Below, piece by piece: positions 8,626-17,566 of a stretch of DNA of 64,000 nt. The stretch's first letter is position 1. Each line of letters opens with the position of its first letter. The translations under genes and the position numbers were made by a program. This DNA is from Pseudomonas sp. G2-4. Lineage in GTDB: Bacteria > Pseudomonadota > Gammaproteobacteria > Pseudomonadales > Pseudomonadaceae. The notes under the pieces were generated by a model. That model had not been told where the DNA came from and made no database searches. It saw only the letters and a program-made list of their open reading frames with translations. The stretch spans positions 1,674,001-1,738,000 of the forward strand of contig NZ_CP125957.1 in the NCBI RefSeq assembly GCF_030064125.1, written 5' to 3'.

Positions 8626-9189
8626 ATGCAGGCTCTCGACGCTTTGCTCAACCGTGTTTCCGTCCCGCGCCTGGTCGACCCGGCACCCACGCCCGAACAG
8701 CGCGAGGTCATGTTCGCCGCTGCGATGCGGGCCCCGGACCACGGCCAGTTGCGGCCATGGCGTTTTCTGACGGTCGAAGGGCAGGCGCGTCATCGCATGG
8801 GTGAGCTGTTGGCCGAAGCGGCGCGGCTCAATGATCCGCAGGCACCCGAAGCGGTCGTGGAAAAGGCCCTCAATGGCCCGTTGCGCGCGCCCCTGGTCGT
8901 GGTAGTCATTGCCCGTTTGCAGGACCATTTCAAAATTCCGAAATCCGAACAACGGCTGGCGGCCGGTTGCGCGGCCCACGGCATCCTGCTGGCGGCTTAC
9001 GCCCAAGGCGTTGGCGGGGTCTGGCGTACAGGGGAGCTGTCGTACTCGCCTCATGTCGCCGAGGGGCTCGGCCTTGAGGAAGGGGAAGAGGTGATCGGTT
9101 TCCTTTACCTGGGCACGCCGCAGAAGGAAGCGCGCACGGCGGCGAAGGTGGAAACGTCGGAGTTTGTCAGTGAGTGGACGGGCCAGTAG
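8626..9189 (+). CDS. YdjA-like nitroreductase family protein
   Basis: A 187-residue flavoprotein of the nitroreductase superfamily, closest in length and layout to the small YdjA subgroup. The N-terminal FMN-binding segment (AAMRAPDHGQLRPWRF, about residues 31-46) and the later G-V-G-G-V-W-R-T-G block (about 129-137) are typical. Such enzymes are FMN-dependent NAD(P)H oxidoreductases with uncertain natural substrates. The start is well supported by the strong ribosome site CAGGAGG about 6 bases upstream of the ATG. It stands alone between trkH, which is divergent, and a REPIN. Confidence 0.88.
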   Translation: MQALDALLNRVSVPRLVDPAPTPEQREVMFAAAMRAPDHGQLRPWRFLTVEGQARHRMGELLAEAARLNDPQAPEAVVEKALNGPLRAPLVVVVIARLQDHFKIPKSEQRLAAGCAAHGILLAAYAQGVGGVWRTGELSYSPHVAEGLGLEEGEEVIGFLYLGTPQKEARTAAKVETSEFVSEWTGQ

Positions 9190-9210
9190 AAATAGCCTGG
9201 CGAAGCTCTT

Positions 9211-9353
9211 GTGGCGAGGGAGCTTGGCTCTTGTGGCGAGGGAGCTTGCTCCCGCTGGGGTGCGAAGCACCCCTGACGCCAGACACCGAGGTGTGTCAGG
9301 TCGGTTGCTTTAGGGCTGCTGCGCAGCCCAGCGGGAGCAAGCTCCCTCGCCAC
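9211..9353. repeat. REPIN with an extra truncated REP copy
   Basis: Inverted copies of the GTGGCGAGGGAGCTTGCTCC element lie at 9233-9259 and about 9327-9353. A third, broken copy (GTGGCGAGGGAGCTTGG) starts at 9211, directly repeated 22 bases before the left arm, as if the left end had been duplicated. The element sits between convergent genes (nitroreductase and phhC). Confidence 0.88.
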
Positions 9354-9375
9354 GGGGAAAGTGCCCGGCCTTGGG

Positions 9376-10569
9376 TTACTTGCAAGCGTCAGCAATAGCC
9401 TCGGCCAGCAGGTCCAGGCGCGTGGCATCGATGCCCGCCACGTTGGCCCGGCCCGTGCCCACCATGTAGACGCTGTGCCGCTCCCTCAGGTGCTTGACCT
9501 GTTCCGGCGTCAGGCCGGTGTAGGAGAACATTCCGCGTTGTAAACCAATGTGGGCGAAACGTTCGCGCAAGCCGTGGGGCTCAAGGGCTTCCAGCAGGCC
9601 ACTACGTAACTGCGCGATGCGCAAGCGCATGGTCTGGACTTCGTCGGCCCACAGGCTTTTGAGTTCCGGGTTGCCGAGGATCGTCGCCACCACTGCTGCG
9701 CCATGATCCGGCGGTGTCGACCATAGGTTACGAGCGATGTTTGCCAGTTGACTGCGGATGTCCACCAGCTTCTCGGCATCCCGGGCGCAGACGATCAGCG
9801 CGCCGGTACGGTCGCGGTACAGGCCGAAGTTCTTCGAACAGGAGCTGGTGATCAAGACTTCCGGCAGCGCATCGGCAAACAGCCGGACCGCCCACGCGTC
9901 CTGCTCCAGCCCATCACCAAAGCCCTGGTAGGCGAAGTCGATCAGCGGCAGCAGGTCCCGGCTGCGCACCACGTCCAGCACCTGGCGCCATTGATCATGG
10001 GACAGGTCGAAGCCGGTGGGGTTGTGGCAGCAGGCGTGCAGCAGCACTACATCGCCTTTCGGCGCCTGCTTCAGGGTCGCCAGCATTGCCTCGAAATCCA
10101 GGCGATTGTCGGCACCCACGTAGGGATAATGGCTGGCCTTGACGCCGGCGGCGGCAAAGATGGTTTCGTGGATCGGCCAGGTCGGGTTGCTCAGCCAGAC
10201 GCCGCGGCCCGGCAGGCACTGGGCGATGAAGTCGGCACTCAGGCGCAGGGCCCCGGTGCCGCCTGGGGTCTGGGTGGCGCCGGCACGCTTTTCGCCAATC
10301 AGCGGTGAGTCGGCGCCCAGCACCAGTTCATTGAGCAACTGGCCGAACGCGGCGTCGCCGTGACCGCCGATGTAGGTCTTGGTGGTCTGGCGATCCACCA
10401 GCCGCTGCTCGGCCTGCTTCACGGACTGAAGAATCGGTGTCAGGCCCTGGGCGTCTTTATAGACGCCCACGCCCAGGTCGAACTTGCTCGGATTACTGTC
10501 CGCCCCGTAGGCCTCCATCAGGCCGAGGATCGGGTCGCCGGGCACCCGGCCGATGGCATCGAAATGCAT
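9376..10569 (-). CDS. phhC: Aromatic amino acid aminotransferase PhhC
   Basis: A 397-residue class I (aspartate/tyrosine-type) PLP aminotransferase. The PLP lysine is in SSCSKNFGLYRDR, and the substrate carboxylate-binding arginine regions and the HACCHNPTGFD loop are intact. Length and sequence match TyrB/PhhC. As the third gene of phhABC it would transaminate tyrosine formed by PhhA to 4-hydroxyphenylpyruvate. Its ATG overlaps the phhB stop in TAATG, so translation is coupled. An annotation simply as TyrB would be equally defensible. Confidence 0.93.
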   Translation of the reverse strand: MHFDAIGRVPGDPILGLMEAYGADSNPSKFDLGVGVYKDAQGLTPILQSVKQAEQRLVDRQTTKTYIGGHGDAAFGQLLNELVLGADSPLIGEKRAGATQTPGGTGALRLSADFIAQCLPGRGVWLSNPTWPIHETIFAAAGVKASHYPYVGADNRLDFEAMLATLKQAPKGDVVLLHACCHNPTGFDLSHDQWRQVLDVVRSRDLLPLIDFAYQGFGDGLEQDAWAVRLFADALPEVLITSSCSKNFGLYRDRTGALIVCARDAEKLVDIRSQLANIARNLWSTPPDHGAAVVATILGNPELKSLWADEVQTMRLRIAQLRSGLLEALEPHGLRERFAHIGLQRGMFSYTGLTPEQVKHLRERHSVYMVGTGRANVAGIDATRLDLLAEAIADACK

Positions 10570-10925
10570 TACTTGCGGCCCTCGGCGGTCTTGGCCACGT
10601 CATCGGTGCGGGCGGCCATGATGAAATCGTTGCGGTGCAGGCCCTTGATGGAGTGGCTCCACCAGGTCACGGTGACCTTGCCCCATTCGGTGAGCAGGCC
10701 CGGGTGATGGCCTTCGGCCTCGGAGATTTCACCGACGGCGTTGGTGAATGCCAGGGCGTGCTTGAAGTTCTTGAACAGGAAGACTTTTTCCAGCTGCATC
10801 ACGCTGTCGCGCACTTCGATGTTCCAGTCCGGGATCTGCTTGATCAGGACCGGCAGTTCTTCGTCGCTGACTTGCGGGGCGTCGGCGCGGCAGGCTTCGC
10901 AATGGGCTTGGTTCAGAGTGTTCAT
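10569..10925 (-). CDS. phhB: Pterin-4a-carbinolamine dehydratase PhhB
   Basis: A 118-residue DCoH/PCD protein which recycles the pterin cofactor after phenylalanine hydroxylation by dehydrating 4a-hydroxytetrahydropterin. The active-site motif E-x3-HH-P ([10 protein letters not shown]) and the downstream [12 protein letters not shown] strand are present. The second of two adjacent ATG codons (10925) is chosen because it gives the usual 118 residues and a better distance from the AGGA site; 10928 would add one methionine. It lies 99 bases after phhA and overlaps phhC. Confidence 0.93.
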   Translation of the reverse strand: MNTLNQAHCEACRADAPQVSDEELPVLIKQIPDWNIEVRDSVMQLEKVFLFKNFKHALAFTNAVGEISEAEGHHPGLLTEWGKVTVTWWSHSIKGLHRNDFIMAARTDDVAKTAEGRK

Positions 10926-11009
10926 CATGTGTTCCTGGATCGAATATTTGAAAAGCGTCGATGCACCCACGCTAAAGCAAAGCGGCGCTGTGCAACAGAC
11001 TCAATTGAG

Positions 11010-11040
11010 ACCAAAAGCTGCGGTTCACGCGGCTTTTGGT
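11010..11040 (-). promoter_or_regulatory. Hairpin across the phhA stop codon
   Basis: A perfect 9-base-pair stem (ACCAAAAGC with GCTTTTGGT) closes a 13-base loop and spans the phhA stop. There is no T-run after it on the minus strand, so it is not a simple terminator. It could stabilise the phhA message or reduce read-through into phhBC. Confidence 0.5.
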
Positions 11041-11810
11041 GGAAATTTCGGCGTATGCAAGCCCAATTCCCGACCGCGCTTGACCATGCTCATGATGTCT
11101 TCATGGGCCAGGTCGAACAGGCGCTTGAGTTCAGGCAGCACGAAGTACACGGGTTGCAGGATGTCGATGCGGTACGGCGTGCGCATGGCTTCCAGAGGAT
11201 CGAAGGCTTGATGCTCCGGCTCGTCCGACAGGCAGTAAACGGTTTCCTTCGGCGAAGAGAGGATGCCACCGCCGTAGATGCGCCGGCCTTGCGGGGTTTG
11301 CACCAGGCCGAACTCGATGGTCATCCAATACAGGCGCGCCAGGTAGACGCGTTCTTCCTTGGAGGCCTGTAGGCCAAGTTTGCCGTAGGTGTGGGTGAAT
11401 TCGGCAAACCAGGGGTTGGTCAGCAGCGGACAGTGGCCGAAGATCTCGTGGAAAATGTCCGGCTCTTGCAGGTAATCCAGTTCTTCACGGGTACGAATAA
11501 AGGTCGCGACTGGAAACTGCTTGTTGGCGAGCAATTCAAAAAATGTCTGGAAGGGGATGAGCGCCGGCACCCGGGCGACTTGCCAGCCCGTGGTCGCGCC
11601 CAGCACCTGGTTGATTTCGCCCAGTTGCGGAATGCGATCGTGGGGCAGGCCAAGCTTGTCGATGCCGTCCAGGTATTCCTGGCACGCACGACCTTCGATG
11701 ACTTTCAGCTGGCGGGTGATCAGCGTATTCCACACCGCGTGTTCTTCGGCGGGGTAGTGGATAAAACCTTGCGCATCGGGCTCGCGGGCCACGTACTGCG
11801 TCTGCTTCAT
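11025..11810 (-). CDS. phhA: Phenylalanine 4-monooxygenase PhhA
   Basis: A 261-residue pterin-dependent, non-heme iron aromatic amino acid hydroxylase converting phenylalanine to tyrosine with tetrahydropterin and O2. The iron ligands His121 and His126 (in IFHEIFGHCPLL) and Glu166 (TIEFGLV) are all present, and the length is that of the bacterial catalytic-core enzyme without the eukaryotic ACT domain. The start has an AGGAGA site 6 bases upstream. It heads phhABC, divergent from phhR, with candidate PhhR/TyrR boxes in between. Confidence 0.96.
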   Translation of the reverse strand: MKQTQYVAREPDAQGFIHYPAEEHAVWNTLITRQLKVIEGRACQEYLDGIDKLGLPHDRIPQLGEINQVLGATTGWQVARVPALIPFQTFFELLANKQFPVATFIRTREELDYLQEPDIFHEIFGHCPLLTNPWFAEFTHTYGKLGLQASKEERVYLARLYWMTIEFGLVQTPQGRRIYGGGILSSPKETVYCLSDEPEHQAFDPLEAMRTPYRIDILQPVYFVLPELKRLFDLAHEDIMSMVKRGRELGLHTPKFPPKAA

Positions 11811-11944
11811 GCTGTTCTCCTGCTGATTTCCCTCGGAGGGGAAGGCTGTTTGTTTTTATGTCCAGCGATGCATTAGAGATAACCCGAAGCAGGGGTGCGT
11901 GCAGTAGGAGAAAGCAGTCTTGCTAGGCCAAGAATAGCTGATTT

Positions 11945-11962
11945 CGTAAAGTTTTCGTTACG
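11945..11962. promoter_or_regulatory. Candidate PhhR/TyrR box 1
   Basis: CGTAAA-N6-GTTACG resembles the TyrR-family operator TGTAAA-N6-TTTACA, with imperfect dyad symmetry. It lies between phhA and phhR, closer to phhA. Binding is inferred. Confidence 0.4.
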
Positions 11963-12017
11963 GATGGCGTCATGCTTCGGCTATATCGAGATTTTCGGCT
12001 GGGAAATGCCCTACAGC

Positions 12018-12035
12018 TGTCACATAATCTTTACA
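12018..12035. promoter_or_regulatory. Candidate PhhR/TyrR box 2
   Basis: TGTCAC-N6-TTTACA has a perfect right half and a TGTnA left half of the TyrR-type operator. Its centre is 73 bases (about seven helical turns) from box 1, which would put both on the same DNA face. Confidence 0.45.
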
Positions 12036-12075
12036 ACTATTTGGGTGCCTAAACAAAAAGTTCGACACAAAACCC

Positions 12076-12166
12076 GTGGCGAGGGAGCTTGCTCCCGCTG
12101 GACTGCGCAGCAGTCCCAAAAAACAGGGCCGCTTCGCGACCCAGCGGGAGCAAGCTCCCTCGCCAC
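12076..12166. repeat. REPIN in the phhR upstream region
   Basis: Inverted GTGGCGAGGGAGCTTGC arms at 12076 and ending at 12166 surround a short spacer. It belongs to the same family as the copies at 4793 and 9233. It ends 58 bases before the phhR start. Confidence 0.9.
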
Positions 12167-12224
12167 AGGATGGGTTGTTGGGCTTGAATGGCGCCTTCTA
12201 TCTCATCCACACCCGGGCCTTTTT

Positions 12225-13784
12225 ATGCGCATCAAAGTCCATTGCCAGAATCGCATCGGCATCCTGCGGGACATTCTCAACCTGTTGGTGGAGTACGGGA
12301 TCAACGTCGCCCGAGGGGAGGTCGGCGGCGAGCATGGCAATGCGATTTATCTGCACTGCCCGAACCTGATCAACATTCAGTTCCAAGCCCTGCGTCCGAA
12401 ATTCGAGGGCATCGCCGGGGTATTTGGCGTCAAGCGCGTAGGGCTAATGCCCAGCGAGCGTCGGCACATGGAGCTCAACGCGTTGCTCGGTGCCTTGGAG
12501 TTTCCGGTGCTGTCCATCGACATGGGCGGCTCCATCGTCGCCGCCAACCGGGCGGCGGCGCAGCTACTCGGCGTGCGGGTGGACGAGGTGCCGGGGATTC
12601 CGCTGTCCCGGTATGCCGAGGATTTCGATTTGCCGGAACTGGTGCGCGCCAACCAGTCGCGGATCAACGGGCTGCGGGTCAAGGTCAAGGGTGATGTGTT
12701 CCTGGCCGACATCGCGCCACTGCAATCGGAGCACGACGACAGCGAGGCCATGGCCGGTGCGGTGCTGACATTGCACCGCGCCGACCGGGTGGGCGAGCGC
12801 ATCTACAACGTGCGTAAGCAGGAGCTGCGCGGCTTCGACAGTATTTTCCAGAGTTCGAAAGTGATGGCGGCGGTGGTCCGTGAGGCCCGTCGGATGGCGC
12901 CGCTGGATGCTCCGCTATTGATAGAGGGCGAGACCGGCACCGGCAAGGAATTGCTGGCCCGTGCCTGTCACCTGGCAAGCCCGCGCGGGCAATCGCCCTT
13001 AATGGCGCTCAATTGTGCCGGGCTGCCGGAGTCCATGGCCGAGACCGAGCTGTTCGGCTACGGCCCCGGCGCCTTCGAGGGGGCCCGGGCGGAAGGCAAG
13101 CTCGGCCTGTTGGAACTGACCGCCGGCGGTACGCTGTTTCTCGACGGGGTCGGGGAGATGAGCCCGCGCTTGCAAGTCAAATTGCTGCGCTTCCTGCAGG
13201 ACGGGTGTTTCCGCCGCGTCGGCAGTGATGAAGAGGTCTACCTGGATGTCCGGGTGATCTGCGCTACCCAGGTGGATTTGTCCGAACTCTGTGCCCGGGG
13301 AGAATTCCGTCAGGATTTGTACCATCGCTTGAACGTCCTTTCCTTGCACATCCCGCCCCTGCGCGAATGCCTCGATGGCCTGGCGCCGCTGGTGGAGCAT
13401 TTCCTCGACCAGGCCAGTCGCCAGATTGGTTGTCCGCTGCCCAAGTTGGCCCCCGCGGCGATGGACCGCCTCAGTCACTACCATTGGCCGGGTAACGTCC
13501 GGCAGCTGGAAAACGTGCTGTTCCAGGCCGTTTCCCTGTGCGATGGCGGGACGGTGAAGGCCGAGCACATTCGCCTGCCGGACTACGGCGTGCGTCAGCC
13601 CTTTGGCGATTTTTCCCTCGAGGGAGGGTTGGACGACATTGTCGGGCGTTTCGAGAAAGCGGTGCTGGAGCGCCTGTACTCCGAGCATCCCAGCAGCCGG
13701 CAGCTGGGTAAGCGGTTGGGGGTTTCTCATACGACTATTGCCAATAAGTTGCGTGAGTATGAGGTCGGTAAAACCGAGTCATAG
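12225..13784 (+). CDS. phhR: TyrR-like enhancer-binding regulator PhhR
   Basis: A 519-residue regulator of aromatic amino acid catabolism. The order is an N-terminal ACT domain (about 1-75), a PAS domain (about 80-190), an AAA+ sigma-54 interaction-type domain (about 205-430) and a Fis-type helix-turn-helix at the C-terminus (QLGKRLGVSHTTIANKLREY). Walker A reads GETGTGKE (235-242). The sigma-54-contact loop reads GAFEGA (282-287) rather than GAFTGA, and Walker B reads FLDGVGE with glycine where most family members have glutamate. It is therefore TyrR-like and may not activate sigma-54 promoters in the standard way. The ATG at 12225 gives the family length, with only a weak ribosome site. It diverges from phhABC, the expected target. 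Confidence 0.93.
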   Translation: MRIKVHCQNRIGILRDILNLLVEYGINVARGEVGGEHGNAIYLHCPNLINIQFQALRPKFEGIAGVFGVKRVGLMPSERRHMELNALLGALEFPVLSIDMGGSIVAANRAAAQLLGVRVDEVPGIPLSRYAEDFDLPELVRANQSRINGLRVKVKGDVFLADIAPLQSEHDDSEAMAGAVLTLHRADRVGERIYNVRKQELRGFDSIFQSSKVMAAVVREARRMAPLDAPLLIEGETGTGKELLARACHLASPRGQSPLMALNCAGLPESMAETELFGYGPGAFEGARAEGKLGLLELTAGGTLFLDGVGEMSPRLQVKLLRFLQDGCFRRVGSDEEVYLDVRVICATQVDLSELCARGEFRQDLYHRLNVLSLHIPPLRECLDGLAPLVEHFLDQASRQIGCPLPKLAPAAMDRLSHYHWPGNVRQLENVLFQAVSLCDGGTVKAEHIRLPDYGVRQPFGDFSLEGGLDDIVGRFEKAVLERLYSEHPSSRQLGKRLGVSHTTIANKLREYEVGKTES

Positions 13785-13812
13785 CTATTTAACTATTGTG
13801 TTTTTGCTGGCC

Positions 13813-13908
13813 TCATCGCGAGCAGGCTCGCTCCCACAAGGTTATCGATTGCTCACAATCATGGGAGCACTGGAGATCCAATGTGGGAGCGAGCCTGCTC
13901 GCGATGAC
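13813..13908. repeat. REPIN (GTGGGAGCGAGC type) before flgF
   Basis: Inverted arms, TCATCGCGAGCAGGCTCGCTCCCACA at the left and its complement ending near 13908, belong to a second REP type differing from the GTGGCGAGGG copies. It lies at the end of phhR and 140 bases upstream of the flgF sigma-54 site. Confidence 0.9.
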
Positions 13909-14047
13909 GACAGTGGCCGTTGCCAAGGTCAAGCGTTGCCGTAAGCGGCACAACACCGCCGGTTTTTCGTCTTCGAGACATTTCAAAAACCCCTTCCAGA
14001 ACCCTCCAGCCCTTTGTTTGCCGGGGTGCTGGGCGCCAGAAAAAAGT

Positions 14048-14063
14048 TGGTCTGCAAATTGCT
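14048..14063 (+). promoter_or_regulatory. Sigma-54 promoter for flgF operon
   Basis: TGGTCT-N5-TTGCT keeps the invariant GG and GC at the required 10-base spacing, 57 bases before the flgF start. Confidence 0.75.
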
Positions 14064-14119
14064 TATGCCTCAGCAGTACAGCAGTGGACGGCAAACGTCC
14101 GGCATGCAGAGGAACGACA

Positions 14120-14857
14120 GTGGACAAGTACCTTTATGTGGCAATGACCGGCGCCAGCCAGAACGCGCTGGCGCAGCGGGCCCATGCCAACAACCTGGCG
14201 AACATCTCCACCAACGGTTTTCAGAAAGACCTGGAGCAGGCGCGCTCGATGCCGGTGTTCGGCGACAGCTTTCCGGCGCGGGCGTTTGCCATGTCCGAGC
14301 GGCCCGCCACTGACTTCACCCCGGGAGCACTGGTGGAGACCGGTCGTGACCTCGATGTTGCGGTCAGCGGGCAGGGCTGGATGGCCGTGCAGAATCCCGA
14401 TGGCGGTGAAAGCTACGTGCGCACCGGCAGCCTCAACGTCGACGCCCTGGGTGTGCTGCGTGCCGGCAACGGCATGCCGGTGATGGGCAACGGTGGGCCG
14501 ATCGCGGTGCCGCCGGAGCAGAAAATCGAAATCGGCCAGGACGGCACCATCAGCATCCGCGCCATGGGCGAAGGTCCGCGCGTGATGGCTGAAGTCGACC
14601 GCATCAAGCTGGTCAACCCGGACCTCAAGACCATGACCAAGGGCCTGGACGGCTCGATCCGGACCAAGGACGGCCAGCCGGCGCCTATCGATGGCACCGT
14701 GCAGCTGGTGTCCGGGTTCCAGGAAGCGAGCAACGTCAATGCCGTTGATGAGATGACTTCGGTGCTGGCCCTGGCCAAGCAATTCGAGCTTCACGTCAAG
14801 ATGATGAACACCGCCAAAGAAGGCGACGAGGCCATGGCCCGGGTCTTGCAGATCTAA
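14120..14857 (+). CDS. flgF: Flagellar basal-body rod protein FlgF
   Basis: A 245-residue proximal-rod protein. The N-terminal rod-family signature (NALAQRAHANNLANISTNGF, about 13-32) and the C-terminal helix typical of FlgE/F/G are both present. The GTG at 14120 is chosen: it is preceded by AGAGGA at a proper distance and gives the VDKYLYVAM start that aligns with other Pseudomonas FlgF proteins. It heads flgFGHIJKL, driven by the sigma-54 site at 14048. Confidence 0.95.
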   Translation: MDKYLYVAMTGASQNALAQRAHANNLANISTNGFQKDLEQARSMPVFGDSFPARAFAMSERPATDFTPGALVETGRDLDVAVSGQGWMAVQNPDGGESYVRTGSLNVDALGVLRAGNGMPVMGNGGPIAVPPEQKIEIGQDGTISIRAMGEGPRVMAEVDRIKLVNPDLKTMTKGLDGSIRTKDGQPAPIDGTVQLVSGFQEASNVNAVDEMTSVLALAKQFELHVKMMNTAKEGDEAMARVLQI

Positions 14858-14906
14858 TCATTAATTACAGCGCTGCGCCGAAAAACAGGCGTACGAGGAG
14901 AATCGA

Positions 14907-15692
14907 ATGCTTCCGGCTCTATGGGTTGCCAAAACAGGTCTGTCCGCCCAGGACACCAACCTGACGACCATTTCCAACAACTTGGCGAACGTCTCGACCA
15001 CGGGTTTCAAACGTGATCGCGCCGAGTTCCAGGACCTGCTGTATCAGGTCAAGCGCCAACCAGGCGCCCAGTCGACCCAGGACAGCGAACTGCCGTCGGG
15101 CCTGCAAGTGGGTACTGGTGTGCGCATTGTCGGCACTCAGAAAAACTTCACCGCCGGTAGCCTGCAAACCACCGAGCAGCCGCTGGACATGGCTATCGAC
15201 GGTCGCGGTTTCTTCCAGATCCTGCAGCCGGACGGCACCACGTCCTACACCCGTGACGGTACGTTCCACCTCGATTCCAACGGCCAGATCGTCAATGCCA
15301 GCGGTTTCGCCCTGGAGCCGGCCATCATCATCCCGAACGATGCTCAGACGTTCACCGTGGGCCGCGACGGCACCGTGTCCATCACGGTGGCGGGCAACCC
15401 TGCCTCCCAGGTGATCGGCAACCTGCAGACCGCCGACTTCATCAACCCGGCCGGCCTGCAAGCGACAGGCAACAACCTGTTCCTGGAAACCGCCGCCAGT
15501 GGCGCGCCGCAAGTCGGCACGCCGGGCCTGAACGGGTTTGGCACCACGCTGCAGAACACCCTGGAAACGTCCAACGTGAGCACCGTGGAGGAGATGGTCA
15601 ACATGATCACCACCCAGCGCGCCTACGAGATGAACTCCAAGGTGATTTCCACCGCCGACCAGATGCTCTCGTTCGTTACGCAGAATCTGTAA
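14907..15692 (+). CDS. flgG: Flagellar distal rod protein FlgG
   Basis: A 261-residue protein with the rod signature [20 protein letters not shown] near residue 20 and a C-terminal [15 protein letters not shown] helix, both diagnostic of FlgG. It forms the distal rod that passes through the P and L rings. GAGGAG lies 6 bases upstream of the ATG. It is the second gene of the operon, 49 bases after flgF. Confidence 0.97.
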   Translation: MLPALWVAKTGLSAQDTNLTTISNNLANVSTTGFKRDRAEFQDLLYQVKRQPGAQSTQDSELPSGLQVGTGVRIVGTQKNFTAGSLQTTEQPLDMAIDGRGFFQILQPDGTTSYTRDGTFHLDSNGQIVNASGFALEPAIIIPNDAQTFTVGRDGTVSITVAGNPASQVIGNLQTADFINPAGLQATGNNLFLETAASGAPQVGTPGLNGFGTTLQNTLETSNVSTVEEMVNMITTQRAYEMNSKVISTADQMLSFVTQNL

Positions 15693-15744
15693 TCACGTCT
15701 ATAGAGGCGGCCTGAGGTCGCCTGCAACACCGAGAGGTAGGGTC

Positions 15745-16440
15745 ATGAATCGCTTCGTATCTGTTCTGGCACTGAGTGGCATCACCGCACTCGCGGGCTG
15801 TGTCGGGCCAACGCCCAAGCCCAATGACCCGTACTACGCTCCGGTGTTGCCGCGCACGCCGTTGCCGGCTGCCGCCAACAATGGCTCGATCTACCAGGCC
15901 GGTTTCGAGCAGAACCTGTACAGCGACCGCAAGGCCTTCCGGGTCGGTGACATCATCACCATTACCCTGAACGAGCGGACCCAGGCCAGCAAGAACGCCA
16001 ACTCGCAGATCGACAAGACCAGCGAGACCAGCGTCGGCCTGACGTCGTTGTTCGGTTCCAGCCTGACTACCAATAACCCGATCGGCAGCGGTGACCTGAG
16101 CCTCAACGCCGGTTACGGTTCCGACCGGGCCAGCAAGGGTGACAGCAAGTCCGGCCAGAGCAACAGCCTGACCGGTTCGATCACCGTGACCGTCGCCGAT
16201 GTGTTGCCCAACGGCATCATCGTCGTGCGGGGCGAGAAGTGGCTGACCCTCAACACCGGTGACGAACTGGTGCGCATCGCCGGCATGGTTCGCGCCGATG
16301 ACATCGCCACCGATAACACGGTTTCGTCGACCCGGGTGGCCGATGCACGTATCACCTACTCGGGCACCGGTGCGTTTGCCGATGCGAGCCAGCCAGGTTG
16401 GTTCGACCGTTTCTTCCTCAGCCCGAAGTTCCCTTTCTAG
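15745..16440 (+). CDS. flgH: L-ring lipoprotein FlgH
   Basis: A 231-residue outer-membrane lipoprotein. The signal peptide ends in the lipobox LAGC (Cys19), followed by the conserved [18 protein letters not shown] segment of FlgH. It builds the L ring around the rod in the outer membrane. Its TAG stop is directly followed by the flgI GTG start, with no gap. Confidence 0.97.
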   Translation: MNRFVSVLALSGITALAGCVGPTPKPNDPYYAPVLPRTPLPAAANNGSIYQAGFEQNLYSDRKAFRVGDIITITLNERTQASKNANSQIDKTSETSVGLTSLFGSSLTTNNPIGSGDLSLNAGYGSDRASKGDSKSGQSNSLTGSITVTVADVLPNGIIVVRGEKWLTLNTGDELVRIAGMVRADDIATDNTVSSTRVADARITYSGTGAFADASQPGWFDRFFLSPKFPF

Positions 16441-17556
16441 GTGGCCCAGTTGAATCTTAAGCAGCTGTTGATGGGGGCGTTGGTGATGTCGCTGGCCTTT
16501 ACCGCTCAAGCCGAGCGTTTGAAGGACATCGCCAGCATTTCCGGCGTGCGTACCAACCAGTTGATCGGCTACGGCCTGGTCGTGGGCCTCAATGGCACCG
16601 GTGACCAGACCACCCAGACCCCGTTCACCCTGCAGACCTTCAACAACATGCTGTCGCAGTTCGGCATCAAGGTGCCGGCAGGTTCCGGCAACGTGCAGTT
16701 GAAAAACGTCGCGGCGGTGTCGATCAGCGCCGATCTACCGGCGTTTGCCAAGCCCGGGCAGCAGGTGGATATCACCGTTTCCTCCATCGGTAACTCCAAG
16801 AGCCTGCGTGGCGGCACACTGCTGATGACGCCGCTCAAGGGGATCGACGGCAACGTCTACGCCATCGCCCAGGGCAACCTGGTGGTGGGCGGTTTCGATG
16901 CCGAGGGGCGCGACGGCTCGAAGATCACCGTCAACGTTCCGTCGGCCGGTCGCATCCCTGGCGGTGCGTCGGTGGAACGTGCGGTGCCGAGTGGTTTCAA
17001 CCAGGGCAACAGCCTGACGCTGAACCTCAACCGTTCCGACTTCACCACCGCCAAGCGCATCGTCGACAAGATCAACGACCTGCTCGGCCCAGGCGTGGCC
17101 CAGGCGCTCGATGGCGGCTCGATTCGCGTCACCGCGCCGCTTGATCCAAGCCAGCGGGTCGACTATCTGTCGATCCTGGAAAACCTTGAAGTCGATCCAG
17201 GCCAGGCCGTGGCGAAAGTCATCATCAACTCGCGTACCGGTACCATCGTGATCGGACAGAACGTCAAGGTTTCCCCGGCCGCCGTGACCCACGGCAGCCT
17301 GACCGTGACCATCACCGAAGATCCGATTGTCAGCCAGCCAGGACCTTTGTCCAACGGCCAGACCGCCGTGGTCCCCCGTTCGCGGGTCAATGCCGAGCAA
17401 GAAGCCAAGCCGATGTTCAAGTTCGGCCCGGGCACTACCCTGGATGAAATCGTCCGGGCAGTGAACCAGGTCGGCGCGGCGCCGGGCGACTTGATGGCGA
17501 TTCTCGAAGCCTTGAAACAGGCCGGCGCGTTGCAAGCCGACCTGATCGTGATTTGA
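16441..17556 (+). CDS. flgI: P-ring protein FlgI
   Basis: A 371-residue periplasmic protein with a Sec signal peptide (cleavage probably after AQA, residue 23) followed by [20 protein letters not shown], the mature FlgI start. It forms the P ring in the peptidoglycan layer. The GTG at 16441 abuts the flgH stop and has no clear ribosome site of its own, so translation is probably coupled to flgH. Confidence 0.96.
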   Translation: MAQLNLKQLLMGALVMSLAFTAQAERLKDIASISGVRTNQLIGYGLVVGLNGTGDQTTQTPFTLQTFNNMLSQFGIKVPAGSGNVQLKNVAAVSISADLPAFAKPGQQVDITVSSIGNSKSLRGGTLLMTPLKGIDGNVYAIAQGNLVVGGFDAEGRDGSKITVNVPSAGRIPGGASVERAVPSGFNQGNSLTLNLNRSDFTTAKRIVDKINDLLGPGVAQALDGGSIRVTAPLDPSQRVDYLSILENLEVDPGQAVAKVIINSRTGTIVIGQNVKVSPAAVTHGSLTVTITEDPIVSQPGPLSNGQTAVVPRSRVNAEQEAKPMFKFGPGTTLDEIVRAVNQVGAAPGDLMAILEALKQAGALQADLIVI

Positions 17557-17566
17557 GGAACTAGCC

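Larger units (their letters stand above)
11811..12224. other. phhA-phhR divergent intergenic region
   Basis: This 414-base gene-free stretch holds two candidate PhhR boxes near phhA and a REPIN at 12076-12166 on the phhR side. I looked for a GG-N10-GC sigma-54 site facing phhA and found none that is convincing. Confidence 0.8.
13785..14119. other. phhR-flgF intergenic region
   Basis: This 335-base gap holds a REPIN, a sigma-54 promoter at 14048 and a 5-bp hairpin (GGACG-N5-CGTCC, 14086-14100) in the flgF leader. No flgE or other rod/hook gene precedes flgF here. Confidence 0.8.

Noticed and set aside
11998..12011. GC-N10-CC facing phhA as a sigma-54 site
   Set aside because: Only the GG and GC pairs match; neither the -24 nor the -12 flanking bases fit.
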